NCBI GenBank assembly: GCA_963739795.1
Contig: CAVUBL010000011.1
Location: 522,569 to 586,568, forward strand
Direction: 5' to 3'
Source of the DNA: CAVUBL01 sp963739795
Lineage (GTDB): Bacteria > Acidobacteriota > Thermoanaerobaculia > Multivoradales > DATKCC01
Length of the DNA stretch: 64,000 nt
Shown here: positions 42,221 to 52,128 of the stretch, one piece after another
Numbering within the stretch: position 1 is the first letter of the stretch
Layout: each line of letters begins with the position of its first letter
Notes under the pieces: model-generated
The model's database searches: none
Seen by the model: only the letters and a program-made list of their open reading frames with translations
Told to the model about the DNA's origin: nothing
Made by a program: the position numbers and the translations under genes

Positions 42221-45106
42221 GTGACGCCCGAGCACTGGCGTGAAGTAGAAGAACTGTTTCAGGCCGCCGCGGAGATGGGCGGTGAGGCGCGCGACGCGTT
42301 CCTGGGGGCGTCCTGCCCAGGGGACACAGCGCTTCGCAGAGAGGTCGAATCCCTGCTGCGCGCCCACGACCTCTCGACCGGCTTCCTCGACCGTCCGGCG
42401 GTGGAGGCACTGCCTCCGGAGCAGAGGGACGACTCGCCGGGGTCCTGGACCGGGCGCCGGATCGGTCCCTACACGGTCCTCCGCGAGCTCGGCCGCGGTG
42501 GCATGGGGCGCGTCTTCCTGGCCGCGCGCAGCGACGCGGAGTACGAGACCCACGTGGCGATCAAGGTCTTCGGCCCGGCGTTCGGCGCCGATCACCTGGA
42601 ATCCCGTTTCCGCCGGGAGCGCCAGATCCTCGCCAACCTCGACCACCCCAACATCGCCCGGCTCCACGACGGCGGCACCCTGCCGGAGGGCCTGCCCTAC
42701 TTCGTCATGGACTGGGTCGACGGCACGCCGATCGACGAGTACTGCGATCGGGAGCGGCTGCCGGTGGACGAGCGGCTGGCGCTTTTCCGCCAGGTGTGCG
42801 CGGCGGTCCAGCACGCCCACCAGAACCTGGTGGTCCACCGCGACCTGAAGCCGGCCAATATCCTGGTGGACGGCACCGGGGTCCCGAAGCTCCTCGACTT
42901 CGGCGTCGCCAAGCTTCTCGAGGCCGACCCGGGCGGCGAGCGCGAAGCCACGCGCACCTGGCTCCATCCCATGACCCTGCAGTACGCCAGCCCGGAGCAG
43001 ATCTTCGGCCAGCCGGTGACCACCGCCACCGATGTCTACTCCCTGGGCGTCATCCTCTACGGGCTCCTGTGCGGGCGTCTGCCGTACGAGGTGCGGGACT
43101 TGCCGCTCCCCGAGGCCGCACGACGCATCTCCGAGCTCGAGCCTCCGCGGCCTAGCGCCGCGGTCCGAGCGCCGGGTTCTCCGAGTGTCCGCGAGATCGC
43201 CCGGGCGCGCGGGACCCAGCCCTCCTCGCTGGCGCGCCGGCTGGCCGGGGACCTGGACAACGTCGTGCTCGTGGCCCTGCGCAAGGACTCCCGGCGACGC
43301 TACCCGTCGGCCCACCAGCTCTCCGAGGACCTGAAGCGCCACCTCGAGTCGCTGCCGGTCTCGGCCCGGCGCGACACGTTCGTCTACCGCGCCGGCAAGT
43401 TCCTGCGCCGCAATCGCATCGCCGCCTCCCTGGGGACCGCCCTCCTCACCGCGGTGCTCGTCTTCTCCGTCGTCGCGGTCTCCCAGGCCCGGCGCACGGC
43501 CCTCGAGCGCGACAAGAGCCAGGAGGCCCTGGGCTTCCTGGTGAGCATTTTCCGGCAGTCCGATCCCGACGAGCCACATCCGCCTGCGCGCGCCGACGAG
43601 CTGAGCGCCCGGGAGATCCTGGACCGGGGCTCGCGCCGGGTCACGAAGGAGCTGGCCGCCGAGCCGGAGGTGCGGGCGACACTCCTCGAGGCCATCGGCG
43701 AGGCGTATCTGGGGCTGGGTCTGCCCGAGGAGGCCCGGCCGCTCCTGGAGCAGGCCAGGGACGCCGCCCGACGGTCCACCGGTCCCGCAAGCCCGCTCTT
43801 CGCCACGGCACTCAGCGACCTGGGCCAGGCCCACCTGGACGCCGCCGACTACCCCGTGGCCGAGAAGCTCCTGCGCCAAGCCCTGGCGCTGCGCCGGAAG
43901 GCGGTGGGCCCCGTGGCGGCACCGACCCTCGGGACGGTCCGCCAACTGGCCCAGGATCTCCTCCGGCAAGGGCGGCTGGGGGAGGCCGAGACTCTCCTGC
44001 GCGACACTCTGAAAGTGGCGCGGCTCCGGGAGGCGGATCCGGCCGGGACCGCCGATCTCCTCGGCGAGCTCGGCGATCTGCGGGGTGAGCAGGGCGATCC
44101 GCAAGAGCAGGAAGCTCTTTACCGTGAGACCCTCGATCTGCGCGAGCGGACCTTGGGCGCCGGCGATCCCAGGGTCGCCGACGCCATGGCGAGCCTCGGA
44201 GAGGCCCTGAGCAACCGTGGCGAGTACTCCGAGGCGGTGGAGCTGTTCAGTCGTGCGCGAGCCCTCTTACAGCCCTTGCTCGACGAGGATCACCCGCGGA
44301 TGCTCCGGAACCTCAACGACCTGGGCATGGCCTACATGCGCCAGGGGCGCTACGCGGAGGCCGGCCCCCTGTTCCGGCGGCTGGTCGCCCTGCGCCGCGA
44401 TCTGCGAGGCGAGCGCAACCCAGAGTTCGTCGTGGCCCTCAACAACCTCGCGACCGTGGAGAGCCGCTGCGGCCTGTGGGCGGATTCGGCGCGCCACTAC
44501 CAAAAGGTTCTGAGCGTGGTCCGGAGCCTCTTCGGCGAGAAGCACCCGTGGGTCGCGAGAAGCCTCTTCAGCGCCGGCAGGGTTGCCCTTTACTCGGGGC
44601 GGGTGGACGAGGCCGAGGGCTTCGAGCGCAAGGCCCTGGAAATCCTCCGCGCCCTTCCCGACTCCAGTCATGACGCAACGACCCGGGTGCTCCTCGCCCT
44701 CGGGCAGGTCGCTCTGGCACGGGGTGATGTTCCGAAGGCCGAGAAGCTCATCGCGCAGGTCCTCGAGACTCGCCGCCGTCTTCTTCCCCCCGGCCACCCA
44801 TTGATCAGCGACGCGGAGTTTCAGCTCGGCGCCGTACGCCTCGCCCAGGGCCGCTACGCGGAGGCCGAGCCACTTCTGCTCTCGGGCTATCTGGACGAGG
44901 ACGGCAAGCCGCTCCTCCACGGCTCTGTCCGGATCCACGTCCTCGAGCACCTGGTCCGCCTCTACCGCGCGTGGGGCAAGGGTGCCCAGGAGCGCCGCTA
45001 CGCCGGCGACCTCGACCGCGCGCGCTCGGACCTCCGGGCTCAGGTCGCGTCGTGGGATGCGCCGGAGAGCTCTCTGAGCAGCCAGGCCCTGGCCAGCCGC
45101 CAGTAG
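42221..45106 (+). CDS. Ser/Thr protein kinase with C-terminal TPR domain
   Basis: A 961-residue protein from GTG 42221. The start MTPEHWREVEELFQAA is typical of these kinases in acidobacteria and planctomycetes. The kinase domain (about 85-370) has the Gly loop ELGRGGMGRVFLA, the Lys in HVAIKVFG, HRDLKPANIL and DFGVAKLL. A membrane helix follows (about 395-417). The remaining 540 residues are TPR repeats, which bind other proteins. It is convergent with an ECF sigma gene and just upstream of the lanthipeptide genes, so a regulatory link is plausible but not shown. Confidence 0.9.
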   Translation: MTPEHWREVEELFQAAAEMGGEARDAFLGASCPGDTALRREVESLLRAHDLSTGFLDRPAVEALPPEQRDDSPGSWTGRRIGPYTVLRELGRGGMGRVFLAARSDAEYETHVAIKVFGPAFGADHLESRFRRERQILANLDHPNIARLHDGGTLPEGLPYFVMDWVDGTPIDEYCDRERLPVDERLALFRQVCAAVQHAHQNLVVHRDLKPANILVDGTGVPKLLDFGVAKLLEADPGGEREATRTWLHPMTLQYASPEQIFGQPVTTATDVYSLGVILYGLLCGRLPYEVRDLPLPEAARRISELEPPRPSAAVRAPGSPSVREIARARGTQPSSLARRLAGDLDNVVLVALRKDSRRRYPSAHQLSEDLKRHLESLPVSARRDTFVYRAGKFLRRNRIAASLGTALLTAVLVFSVVAVSQARRTALERDKSQEALGFLVSIFRQSDPDEPHPPARADELSAREILDRGSRRVTKELAAEPEVRATLLEAIGEAYLGLGLPEEARPLLEQARDAARRSTGPASPLFATALSDLGQAHLDAADYPVAEKLLRQALALRRKAVGPVAAPTLGTVRQLAQDLLRQGRLGEAETLLRDTLKVARLREADPAGTADLLGELGDLRGEQGDPQEQEALYRETLDLRERTLGAGDPRVADAMASLGEALSNRGEYSEAVELFSRARALLQPLLDEDHPRMLRNLNDLGMAYMRQGRYAEAGPLFRRLVALRRDLRGERNPEFVVALNNLATVESRCGLWADSARHYQKVLSVVRSLFGEKHPWVARSLFSAGRVALYSGRVDEAEGFERKALEILRALPDSSHDATTRVLLALGQVALARGDVPKAEKLIAQVLETRRRLLPPGHPLISDAEFQLGAVRLAQGRYAEAEPLLLSGYLDEDGKPLLHGSVRIHVLEHLVRLYRAWGKGAQERRYAGDLDRARSDLRAQVASWDAPESSLSSQALASRQ

Positions 45107-45666
45107 CGCCCCACGGTCGGGGTCGAGATCCCCAGCGCCCGAGCGGTCTCCTCGACGCTCAACCCTCCGAAGAAGCGCAGCTCCACCACCGCCGCCTTGG
45201 CGGGGTCGATCTCCGCGAAGGCCTTCAGGGCCTCGTCGAGTGCGACGAGCTCGGGCGGGCGTTCGATGCCCAGACCGGTCAGATCCTCGAAGGGGAGCTT
45301 CTCGACCACGCCGCCGCGCTTGAGCCGGTCCCGACTCCGGGCGTGGTCCACCAGGATGCGGCGCATCATGCGGGCGGCGACGGCGAAGAACTGGTCCCGG
45401 TTCTGCCAGGGAGAGCGGTTCTGTTCGGCGAGGCGCAGGTAGGCCTCGTGGACGAGGGCGGTGGGCTGGAGCGTGCGGTGCCGGTGCTCGTCGCGGAAGA
45501 AACGAGCCGCCATGGCGTGGAGCCCGCTGTAGACCTGGCCCATGAGCTCCTCCGCGGCCGCCTCGTCGCTCTGCTGCCAGAGCCGGAGCAGCTCCGTGAC
45601 CTTCCCGCGCTTTTCGCCCCCTTGGCGCGGCAGCGGCGCCTGTTGCTCGGTCTCTCGATTCTCCAC
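45040..45666 (-). CDS. ECF-family RNA polymerase sigma factor
   Basis: A 208-residue protein. Region 2 shows RFFRDEHRHRTLQPTALVHE-like sequence and AARMMRRILVDHARSRDR; region 4 shows VVELRFFGGLSVEETARALG and PTVGRYWRLARAWL. This matches the acidobacterial/planctomycete ECF subfamily often linked to Ser/Thr kinases. It is encoded opposite the kinase gene and its 3' end overlaps that gene by 67 bases. No anti-sigma factor gene is next to it; the kinase may play that role. Confidence 0.92.
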   Translation of the reverse strand: MENRETEQQAPLPRQGGEKRGKVTELLRLWQQSDEAAAEELMGQVYSGLHAMAARFFRDEHRHRTLQPTALVHEAYLRLAEQNRSPWQNRDQFFAVAARMMRRILVDHARSRDRLKRGGVVEKLPFEDLTGLGIERPPELVALDEALKAFAEIDPAKAAVVELRFFGGLSVEETARALGISTPTVGRYWRLARAWLLRELSGASHDAT

Positions 45667-45860
45667 CTGGCGGACCTCCCGCGCCGGAGCTCCCGACGCT
45701 TCCCCTCAAGTGCGCTCCGCTGATCGATTCCGGACATCCCTGTCGCGTGTCCCTAGTGAAAGGCCACCCACGGGCACTCTCCGAAGCTCCGGCCCCGCGG
45801 TGCTTCCGGAGGGCCTCGACGCACTACGTCGGATCCGAGCCACCGGGCGAAGGAGTGCTG

Positions 45861-46160
45861 TTGACGACCAGAAACCAGAGCCGGTCACTGGGCGACGAAG
45901 CCCCGGTTCCCTGTACCGAGGGCGAGAGCCGAGCCAGGCCCGGAGGGCGAATCTTCCGGCTCCGGGCGCTGGAGAACTACCTCTACCGAACCCAGGAGCA
46001 GGTCATCCCACGACTGGCCCCGCCCCGGGAGCTCGCCTGGCTCTGGCTGCTCGTCGCCCTCCTCACCGCGGCCTGCCTGGCGGCGGGCTTCGTCCTAGAT
46101 TCCTGGACCTCGCGCCCCTCCCCCCTCCCCCGAGCAAAGGTGTCCCGTGCGCTGGAATGA
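45861..46160 (+). CDS. Small membrane protein resembling an HlyD-adaptor anchor
   Basis: A 99-residue protein. AAGGAG at 45850-45855 points to the TTG at 45861; the frame is open further upstream from 45747. One membrane helix (WLWLLVALLTAACLAAGFVL) follows a basic segment FRLRALENYLYRTQEQVIPR. The layout recalls the N-terminal anchor of HlyD-type adaptors of peptide exporters, but the coiled-coil and beta-barrel parts are absent. It overlaps the transporter start by 14 bases. It could be a remnant adaptor or a real small subunit. Confidence 0.5.
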   Translation: MTTRNQSRSLGDEAPVPCTEGESRARPGGRIFRLRALENYLYRTQEQVIPRLAPPRELAWLWLLVALLTAACLAAGFVLDSWTSRPSPLPRAKVSRALE

Positions 46161-48420
46161 CGGCGTCGGCGGTCGCGTGCGAAGGGCCCTCGCCTCGGGA
46201 TGGCGGGTGGGACGCCGCCGGGTGCCGGTGATGCGCCAGCCCGGGTTCTCGGAGTGCGGAGCGACCTGCCTCGCCATGGTCCTCGGGTATCACGGCCGAG
46301 AGACTCCCGTCGCCGAGGTCACCGAGCGGATCGGCTCCGGCCGGGACGGGGCGTCGGCCCGCGGTCTGGCCCAGGCGGCCCGGGCCTTCGGCCTGCGGTG
46401 CCGCGGCTACTCGGTCGAGCCGGGCGACCTACGCCGACTCGAGCTTCCGGTGATCGCCCACTGGCGGTTCGATCACTTCCTGGTCATCGAGCGCTGGACC
46501 CCAAAGGGGGCCGAGGTGGTCGACCCGGCGTCCGGCCGGCGGCGTCTGGCCCCGGGGGAGCTCGACGCCGGCCTCACCGGCGTCGTCCTCACCTTCGAGC
46601 CCGGCTCCGGCTTCGAGCGGCGGCGCCGTGGCGGCCATCCGTGGCGGCGGTACCTCGCCTCGGTGGCCGGACGCCGGGGCGTGCCCCGGGCGCTGGTCCA
46701 GGTGGCCCTGGCGTCCCTCCTGCTTCAGCTCTTCGGCCTGGCCGTGCCCCTGGTCACCAAGGTGGTCGTCGACCGGGTGATCCCGGGAGGGCTCTCCGGA
46801 GTGTTGAACGTGCTGGGCCTCGGCGTGCTGGTCTGGGTCGCGGCCCAGGCGGCCACCACCTTTCTGCGCTCGGCGCTCCTGATCTATCTCCAGGGCCGCC
46901 TCGACTCCCAGATGATGCTGGGGTTCCTCGAGCACCTCCTGGCGCTTCCCTACCCGTTTTTCCAAAGCCGGACCGTGGGCGACCTGGCCATGCGGCTCGC
47001 CTCGAACTCCCTGATCCGGGCGGTGCTCACCAGCCAGACCGTCTCGCTGCTGCTCGACGTGGTCTTCGCCGTCGTCTACCTGGCCGTCCTCTTCGCCCTC
47101 TCGCCGTCGTTCGGCGCCGTGGTCTTGGCCTTCGCCGCGGCGCAGGTGGCGATCGCGGCGGCCACGACGCGGCCCATGCACCGGTTGATGCAGCGCGACC
47201 TCGTCACCGACGCCGAGCAGCAGGGTTACCTCGTCGAAGCGCTCAAGGGGGTCGCCACCATCAAGGCCGCCGGCGCCGAGGAGCGAATCCTCGATCACTG
47301 GTCCAACCTGTTCTTCAAGCACCTGGACCTGACGTTGCTCCGCGCCCGCTTCGGCGCCGTGGTCGATACCGCGATGAGTGCGCTACGGACCCTGGCGCCC
47401 CTGGCGCTGCTCTGGTTCGGCGCCCGGCAGATCCTCGAGGGCGGGTTGACCCTGGGGACCATGCTCGCCCTCGCCGCCCTCGCGGGCTCCTTCCTCGCAC
47501 CGCTCTCGAACGTGGTCTCCACGGCCCGCCAGCTTCAGACGGTGGGCGCCCGCCTCGAGCGCATCACCGAGGTCCTCGAAACCGAGCGCGAGCAGGACCT
47601 GACCCGGGTGCGGCCGGCGCCTCGGCTCGGGGGGGCGATCGGCGTCGAGGAGGTCTCGTTCCGCTACCGGCCGGACGGACCTCTGGTGCTGCGAGGGGTT
47701 TCGTTCTCCGCCGCCCCAGGGCAGAAGGTGGGCCTGGTGGGCCGGACCGGCTCGGGCAAGAGCACCCTCGCGGCCCTTCTGCTCGGGCTCTACAAGCCGA
47801 CCCGAGGGCGCATCGTCTACGACGGCGTGCCGCTCGAGGAGCTCGACTATCGGACCCTGCGCGGCCAGCTCGGCGCGGTGCTCCAGGAGTCCTATCTCTT
47901 CGCCGGCTCGATCCGCTCGAACATCGCATTCAACGAGCCCGACCTCTCGTTCGAGCGCGTCGTCGACGCGGCGCGCTTCGCCGCCATCGACCTCGACGTA
48001 GAGGCCATGCCCATGGGCTACGAGACCCTGCTTCCCGAAGGAGGCGGCGCCCTGTCCGGCGGGGAGCGACAGCGTCTGTCGATCGCCCGGGCGATCGCGC
48101 CCCGGCCCCGGGTGCTCCTCTTCGACGAGGCCACGAGCCACCTCGACTCGGCCACCGAGGCGGAGATCGAGGAGAACCTCTCGGCCCTCGACGCCACCCG
48201 CCTCGTCATCGCCCATCGCCTTTCGACGGTCCGGAACGCCGATCTGATCCTGGTCCTCGACCGGGGCGCGGTGGTGGAGAAGGGCACCCACGCCGAGCTC
48301 CTGGCCCGCCACGGCCTGTACGCGGAGATGGTCCGCCGGCAGGCGGAGGAGGGGCCGTCCGAGGGCACCGAACGACTTCGAGGACCGACCTTCGGTCTGA
48401 CCGCGGCGGACCGAGCGTAG
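46147..48420 (+). CDS. lanT: Peptidase-containing ABC transporter for lanthipeptide export (LanT, C39)
   Basis: A 757-residue protein starting at GTG 46147. The N-terminal C39 peptidase domain has the catalytic Cys in RQPGFSECGATCLAMVLGYH and the His in WRFDHFLVIE. It cleaves leader peptides after a double-Gly site. Six membrane helices follow (about 170-440), then the ATPase domain with LVGRTGSGKSTLAALLLG, LSGGERQRLSIARA, VLLFDEATSHLDS and AHRLSTV. It would remove the leader of the peptide at 48475 (which has the AGG site) and export the product. Confidence 0.93.
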   Translation: MRWNDGVGGRVRRALASGWRVGRRRVPVMRQPGFSECGATCLAMVLGYHGRETPVAEVTERIGSGRDGASARGLAQAARAFGLRCRGYSVEPGDLRRLELPVIAHWRFDHFLVIERWTPKGAEVVDPASGRRRLAPGELDAGLTGVVLTFEPGSGFERRRRGGHPWRRYLASVAGRRGVPRALVQVALASLLLQLFGLAVPLVTKVVVDRVIPGGLSGVLNVLGLGVLVWVAAQAATTFLRSALLIYLQGRLDSQMMLGFLEHLLALPYPFFQSRTVGDLAMRLASNSLIRAVLTSQTVSLLLDVVFAVVYLAVLFALSPSFGAVVLAFAAAQVAIAAATTRPMHRLMQRDLVTDAEQQGYLVEALKGVATIKAAGAEERILDHWSNLFFKHLDLTLLRARFGAVVDTAMSALRTLAPLALLWFGARQILEGGLTLGTMLALAALAGSFLAPLSNVVSTARQLQTVGARLERITEVLETEREQDLTRVRPAPRLGGAIGVEEVSFRYRPDGPLVLRGVSFSAAPGQKVGLVGRTGSGKSTLAALLLGLYKPTRGRIVYDGVPLEELDYRTLRGQLGAVLQESYLFAGSIRSNIAFNEPDLSFERVVDAARFAAIDLDVEAMPMGYETLLPEGGGALSGGERQRLSIARAIAPRPRVLLFDEATSHLDSATEAEIEENLSALDATRLVIAHRLSTVRNADLILVLDRGAVVEKGTHAELLARHGLYAEMVRRQAEEGPSEGTERLRGPTFGLTAADRA

Positions 48421-48474
48421 AAGTGGCCAATCGATGGCCGAACCGATGAACTTCAAACCGAGAAGGAGTCGACG

Positions 48475-48720
48475 ATGTCGAAGATCGATGTGATTCGCGC
48501 ATGGAAGGACCCGGAGTACCGCAGCAACCTGTCCGAGGCCGAGCTGGGCGCCCTGCCGGACAACCCGGCGGGGCCGATGGAGCTCACCGACGACGAGCTG
48601 GACTCGGCGGCGGGTGGGGACACCGCCGGCTACCTCTGCACGTTGCGGTACAACTGCAACTCGGAGTGCAAGTGTCCAGACACGCTGTCGACCTGGAACA
48701 TCTCCTGCTGCGACCGGTAA
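48475..48720 (+). CDS. lanA: Class II lanthipeptide precursor (mersacidin/lichenicidin-type leader)
   Basis: An 81-residue precursor with ATG 48475 and AAGGAG upstream. The leader begins MSKIDVIRAWKDPEYRSNLS and includes LPDNPAGPMEL and DDELDSAAGG, features of mersacidin-type leaders. Cleavage after GG gives a 33-residue core starting DTAGYLCTLRYNC with six Cys, four Thr and three Ser. Up to six lanthionine or methyllanthionine rings, or some disulfides, are possible. The modifying enzyme LanM and the cleaving exporter flank the gene. Confidence 0.92.
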   Translation: MSKIDVIRAWKDPEYRSNLSEAELGALPDNPAGPMELTDDELDSAAGGDTAGYLCTLRYNCNSECKCPDTLSTWNISCCDR

Positions 48721-48747
48721 GGAGCTCGAGGCACTGAGCCCTTGCTA

Positions 48748-48785
48748 CCCGGGTGGCGCGCTCCTCTCGGCGCGTGCCACCCGGG
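48748..48785. terminator. Hairpin between lanA and lanM
   Basis: CCCGGGTGGC (48748-48757) pairs with 48776-48785, extended by further GC pairs, with a short loop. No T-run follows. Lying between the precursor and its enzyme gene, it probably lets lanA be transcribed more than lanM, as partial terminators do in other lanthipeptide operons. Confidence 0.6.
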
Positions 48786-48832
48786 ACTTCCGGGAGGCTC
48801 GATGACCGTGCTCACGATCTGGAGGACTGCTC

Positions 48833-51800
48833 ATGTTCCCCCTGCTTGATGTTCGAGATGGTGCCTGGTGCCGGGCGCTGACCCTCGCTGAGCGCATCGC
48901 GCTCGTTGGCGGGGCCGCCAAGTCGAACCGCGGAGACGAGGACCTCGGGCGGCGGCGCCTCGAGCGCTTGCGCGCCGGCCGGCCCTTCTCCGACGACGAC
49001 GTCTTCAGAACCTGGCTGGAGGCCAACGGCTGGTCGGAGGAGGATCTGCTGCGTGGTCTGGGCGCCCGGCCGGAGAACCTCCAGGCGCTCGCCGGTGGGG
49101 AGATCCCGGAGTGGTGGGCCGAGCTCACGGCGGCCTACACTCGACCCGTGCGGCCCGGGGCGCCCCGGGTGGTCCCTGCCGACCCCGACCCGCCGCAGCG
49201 CGCCTTCGCGCAGCTCTGGCACCCCTTGGCCGTTCGCGCCGGCGACCGGCTCTACCGTCGTGCCGCGGCGCTCGCGGCGGCCGATACGGAGGTCCCCTTC
49301 GAGCCCGGCGGCGCCGTCGCGCTGCTGATCGAGTCCCTGGTCGGCCAGCTCTACGAGATCTCGCTACGCACTCTGGTCCTGGAGCTCAACGTCGCCCGCC
49401 TCGGCGGGCACCTCGACGGCGCAAGTGGAGGCGCCCGCTTCCAGAGCTTCGTCGAGCGCCTCGAGAGAGCCGACGTCGCCCAGGCGCTCTTCGGCGAATA
49501 TCCGGTGCTCGGACGGCTCGCTGTCGAGGCCGCGGAGCGCTGGTTCCGCTTCAGCCTGGAGCTTCTCGAGCACCTCGTCGAAGACCGCCGGCTACTCGAG
49601 GAGACGTTCCACGGCGGGGCGCCGCTCGGCACGCTCCAGGGCTTGCGCGGCGGGGCCGGCGACCGGCACCGGGCGGGCCGTTCGGTCCAGATCCTCGACT
49701 TCGACTCGGGGCTCAGGCTGGTCTACAAGCCCCGCTCCCTGTCCGTCGACCGTCACTTCCAGGCACTGCTCGCCTGGCTCGACCAACGGGGGGATCACCT
49801 CCCCTCACGCCCTGTCGCCCTCGTCGACGGTGGCACCTACGGCTGGGTGGAGTTCGTCCCCGTCGAGGACTGCGAGTCTCCGGAGGCCGTCGAGCGCTTC
49901 TACGAGCGTCAGGGCGGCCACCTCGCGTTGCTCTACGCCCTCGACGCCAACGACTTCCACTTCGAAAACGTCATCGCCAACGGCGAGCACCCGGTTCTCG
50001 TCGACCTGGAGTCCCTGTTCGCTCAGCGCCTCCAGCCCCTGGACTGGACGACCGCCCCGGGGCGAGCCTCCTACGCCATCGTCCATTCCGTGCTGCGTAC
50101 CGGCCTGCTGCCGCAGCCGAGGGTCTCGGGCGACCGGTTCCAGGGAGTCGATACTTCGGGTCTGGGCGGTCGCGCCGGCCAGACGGGCCCGGCGTACGCG
50201 ACCCCCGAGGCGACCGCCACCGACCGGATGCACCTGGCACGCAGGGCGCTGCCCTTCGGAGGAGGCGAGAACCTGCCGGCGCTCGCCGGTGAGCCGCAGG
50301 CAGCCCTCGATCATGTCGAGGCGATCGAACGCGGTTTCGGCAAGGTCTACGCGACCCTCCTCGCCCACCGCGAGGAGCTGCTGGCGCCGGACGGTCCCCT
50401 CGCCGCCTTCGCCGGCGACCACGTGCGTCTGATCCTGCGGCCGACCCAGACCTACCGCATGATGGAGCTCGACTCCTACCACCCCGATCTGCTCCGCGAC
50501 GCCCTAGAGCGCGGCCGGCACTTCGACCGGCTCTGGCTCGGGCTGGGCAGCAAGACCCTGCGCCCGTTCATCATCCAGCAGGAGTGCCTGGAGCTCTCGC
50601 GCCTGGACGTCCCCATGTTCACCACCCGGCCGGGCGAGCGTCGGCTGTTCTCCGGCACCGGACGGTGTCTCGACGATCACTTCGAGGCGTCGGGCCTCGA
50701 GATCGTCTCCGAGCGTCTCGAGCGCTTCGGCGATCGGGACCTGGAGCTCCAGCGCTGGATGATCGGTGCTTCCCTCGCCGCTCTCGCCACGGCCCGGCCG
50801 CAGGCGGAGAGAGTTCCCGTCGCCGCGCTCGAGCGGCGTGAGCCCGCCGGCGCCTCACGGTTGCTGGCGGCCGCGGCCCGGATCCGCGACCGGCTCCGGG
50901 AGATCTCTCTCCTCGGTTCCACCGGCGAGCGGAGCTGGGTCGGGATCGCGGGCACGGACGAGCAGCACTTCTGCCCCGTCCCGCTCGGCTTCGACCTGTA
51001 CTCGGGGGTTCCGGGCATCACCCTGTTTCTCGCGTACCTGGGAGCCGTGACCCGGGACGACGAGGCGCGCGAGCTCGCCGAGGCGACGTGGGAGACGCAC
51101 CGGCGAGCGCTCGCCGAGGGACCCGAGGTCCTCAGCCAGCTCGGGCCGTTCACCGGCCTGGGCGGCGTGGTCTTCCTCGCTCTCCACTTGAGCCGCCTCT
51201 GGCGCCGGCCCGACCTGCTCCAGGTGGCGGCGCAGGCAGCGAGGTGGATCGAGGAGCGCCTGCCGGAGGACGAGGGCGTCGACGTGCTGTCGGGCAGCGC
51301 CGGCTGTATCCCGGTGCTTCTCTCCCTCGAGCGGGCGACCGGGGAAGGCTGCTATCTCGAGCTCGCGAAGCGCTGCGGTGATCGGGTGCTGCGCGCGGCC
51401 CGGGAGCTTCCCGAGGGGATCGGCTGGACCAGCGGCCGGGTGAACGAGCGACCGCTTTCCGGTTTCTCCCACGGCGGGGCGGGTTTCGCCTGGGCCCTCG
51501 CGCAGCTCGCCCGGGCCACGGGCGACGGGCGCTTCGAACGGGCGGTGCATGCTGCCCACGCCTACGAGCGGTCGCTGTTCGACCCGGCCGAAGGCAACTG
51601 GCGCGACTTGCGCTCCTTCCGCGGACCGGACGGCGGCTTCAGCATCGCCTGGTGCCACGGCGCCGTCGGGATCGGGCTCGCCCGGATGGCCGATCTGGCT
51701 CTGGAGGACGACGACGAGGAGTGGGCCGTGCTGCGCGGTGAGCTCGAGATCGCCCTCGAGACCACCCTCGGTTTCGGCATCGGCTCGGACCACTCCCTGT

Positions 51801-52114
51801 GCCACGGCTCCCTGGGCAACGCCGAGCTCCTCGCCGCGGCGGGCCGCCTCCTCGACCGCCCACTCGCCATGCGTCGGGCCGGGCAGATCGCGGCGGTCGT
51901 CTGCGACGAGGTCGAGGCGGGCCGCTTCCGCTGCGGCGTGCCCGGAGGCTGCGAGACGCCGGGTCTGATGGACGGCCTCGCCGGCATCGGCTACGGGCTG
52001 CTGCGCCTGGCGGTGCCCAGTGAGGTGCCCTCGGTGCTGCTGCTCGAGCCGCCGGTGGGGATCGCGCCGATCCGCGCTCCGCGGCGTCGACGAAGCGAAG
52101 CCCTGACGAGCTAG
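48833..52114 (+). CDS. lanM: Class II lanthipeptide synthetase LanM
   Basis: A 1093-residue protein with ATG 48833 and GGAGG before it. The dehydratase domain (about 100-650) shows RLVYKPRSLSVDRHFQALL, LLYALDANDFHFENVIANGE and VLVDLESLF. The C-terminal LanC-like cyclase (about 720-1080) has the zinc ligands in WCHGAVGIGLARM and LCHGSLGNAELL, and CGVPGGCETPGLMDGLAGIG. It phosphorylates and dehydrates Ser/Thr of the precursor, then adds Cys thiols to form lanthionine rings in the cytoplasm. Length is normal for LanM. Confidence 0.95.
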   Translation: MFPLLDVRDGAWCRALTLAERIALVGGAAKSNRGDEDLGRRRLERLRAGRPFSDDDVFRTWLEANGWSEEDLLRGLGARPENLQALAGGEIPEWWAELTAAYTRPVRPGAPRVVPADPDPPQRAFAQLWHPLAVRAGDRLYRRAAALAAADTEVPFEPGGAVALLIESLVGQLYEISLRTLVLELNVARLGGHLDGASGGARFQSFVERLERADVAQALFGEYPVLGRLAVEAAERWFRFSLELLEHLVEDRRLLEETFHGGAPLGTLQGLRGGAGDRHRAGRSVQILDFDSGLRLVYKPRSLSVDRHFQALLAWLDQRGDHLPSRPVALVDGGTYGWVEFVPVEDCESPEAVERFYERQGGHLALLYALDANDFHFENVIANGEHPVLVDLESLFAQRLQPLDWTTAPGRASYAIVHSVLRTGLLPQPRVSGDRFQGVDTSGLGGRAGQTGPAYATPEATATDRMHLARRALPFGGGENLPALAGEPQAALDHVEAIERGFGKVYATLLAHREELLAPDGPLAAFAGDHVRLILRPTQTYRMMELDSYHPDLLRDALERGRHFDRLWLGLGSKTLRPFIIQQECLELSRLDVPMFTTRPGERRLFSGTGRCLDDHFEASGLEIVSERLERFGDRDLELQRWMIGASLAALATARPQAERVPVAALERREPAGASRLLAAAARIRDRLREISLLGSTGERSWVGIAGTDEQHFCPVPLGFDLYSGVPGITLFLAYLGAVTRDDEARELAEATWETHRRALAEGPEVLSQLGPFTGLGGVVFLALHLSRLWRRPDLLQVAAQAARWIEERLPEDEGVDVLSGSAGCIPVLLSLERATGEGCYLELAKRCGDRVLRAARELPEGIGWTSGRVNERPLSGFSHGGAGFAWALAQLARATGDGRFERAVHAAHAYERSLFDPAEGNWRDLRSFRGPDGGFSIAWCHGAVGIGLARMADLALEDDDEEWAVLRGELEIALETTLGFGIGSDHSLCHGSLGNAELLAAAGRLLDRPLAMRRAGQIAAVVCDEVEAGRFRCGVPGGCETPGLMDGLAGIGYGLLRLAVPSEVPSVLLLEPPVGIAPIRAPRRRRSEALTS

Positions 52115-52128
52115 AGAAGGAGAGACCG

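Noticed and set aside
40490..44104. Open frame of about 1200 codons on the minus strand
   Set aside because: It is antisense to the M1 peptidase, membrane protein and kinase genes, which all have family motifs. The translation is rich in Gly, Arg and Glu without motifs.
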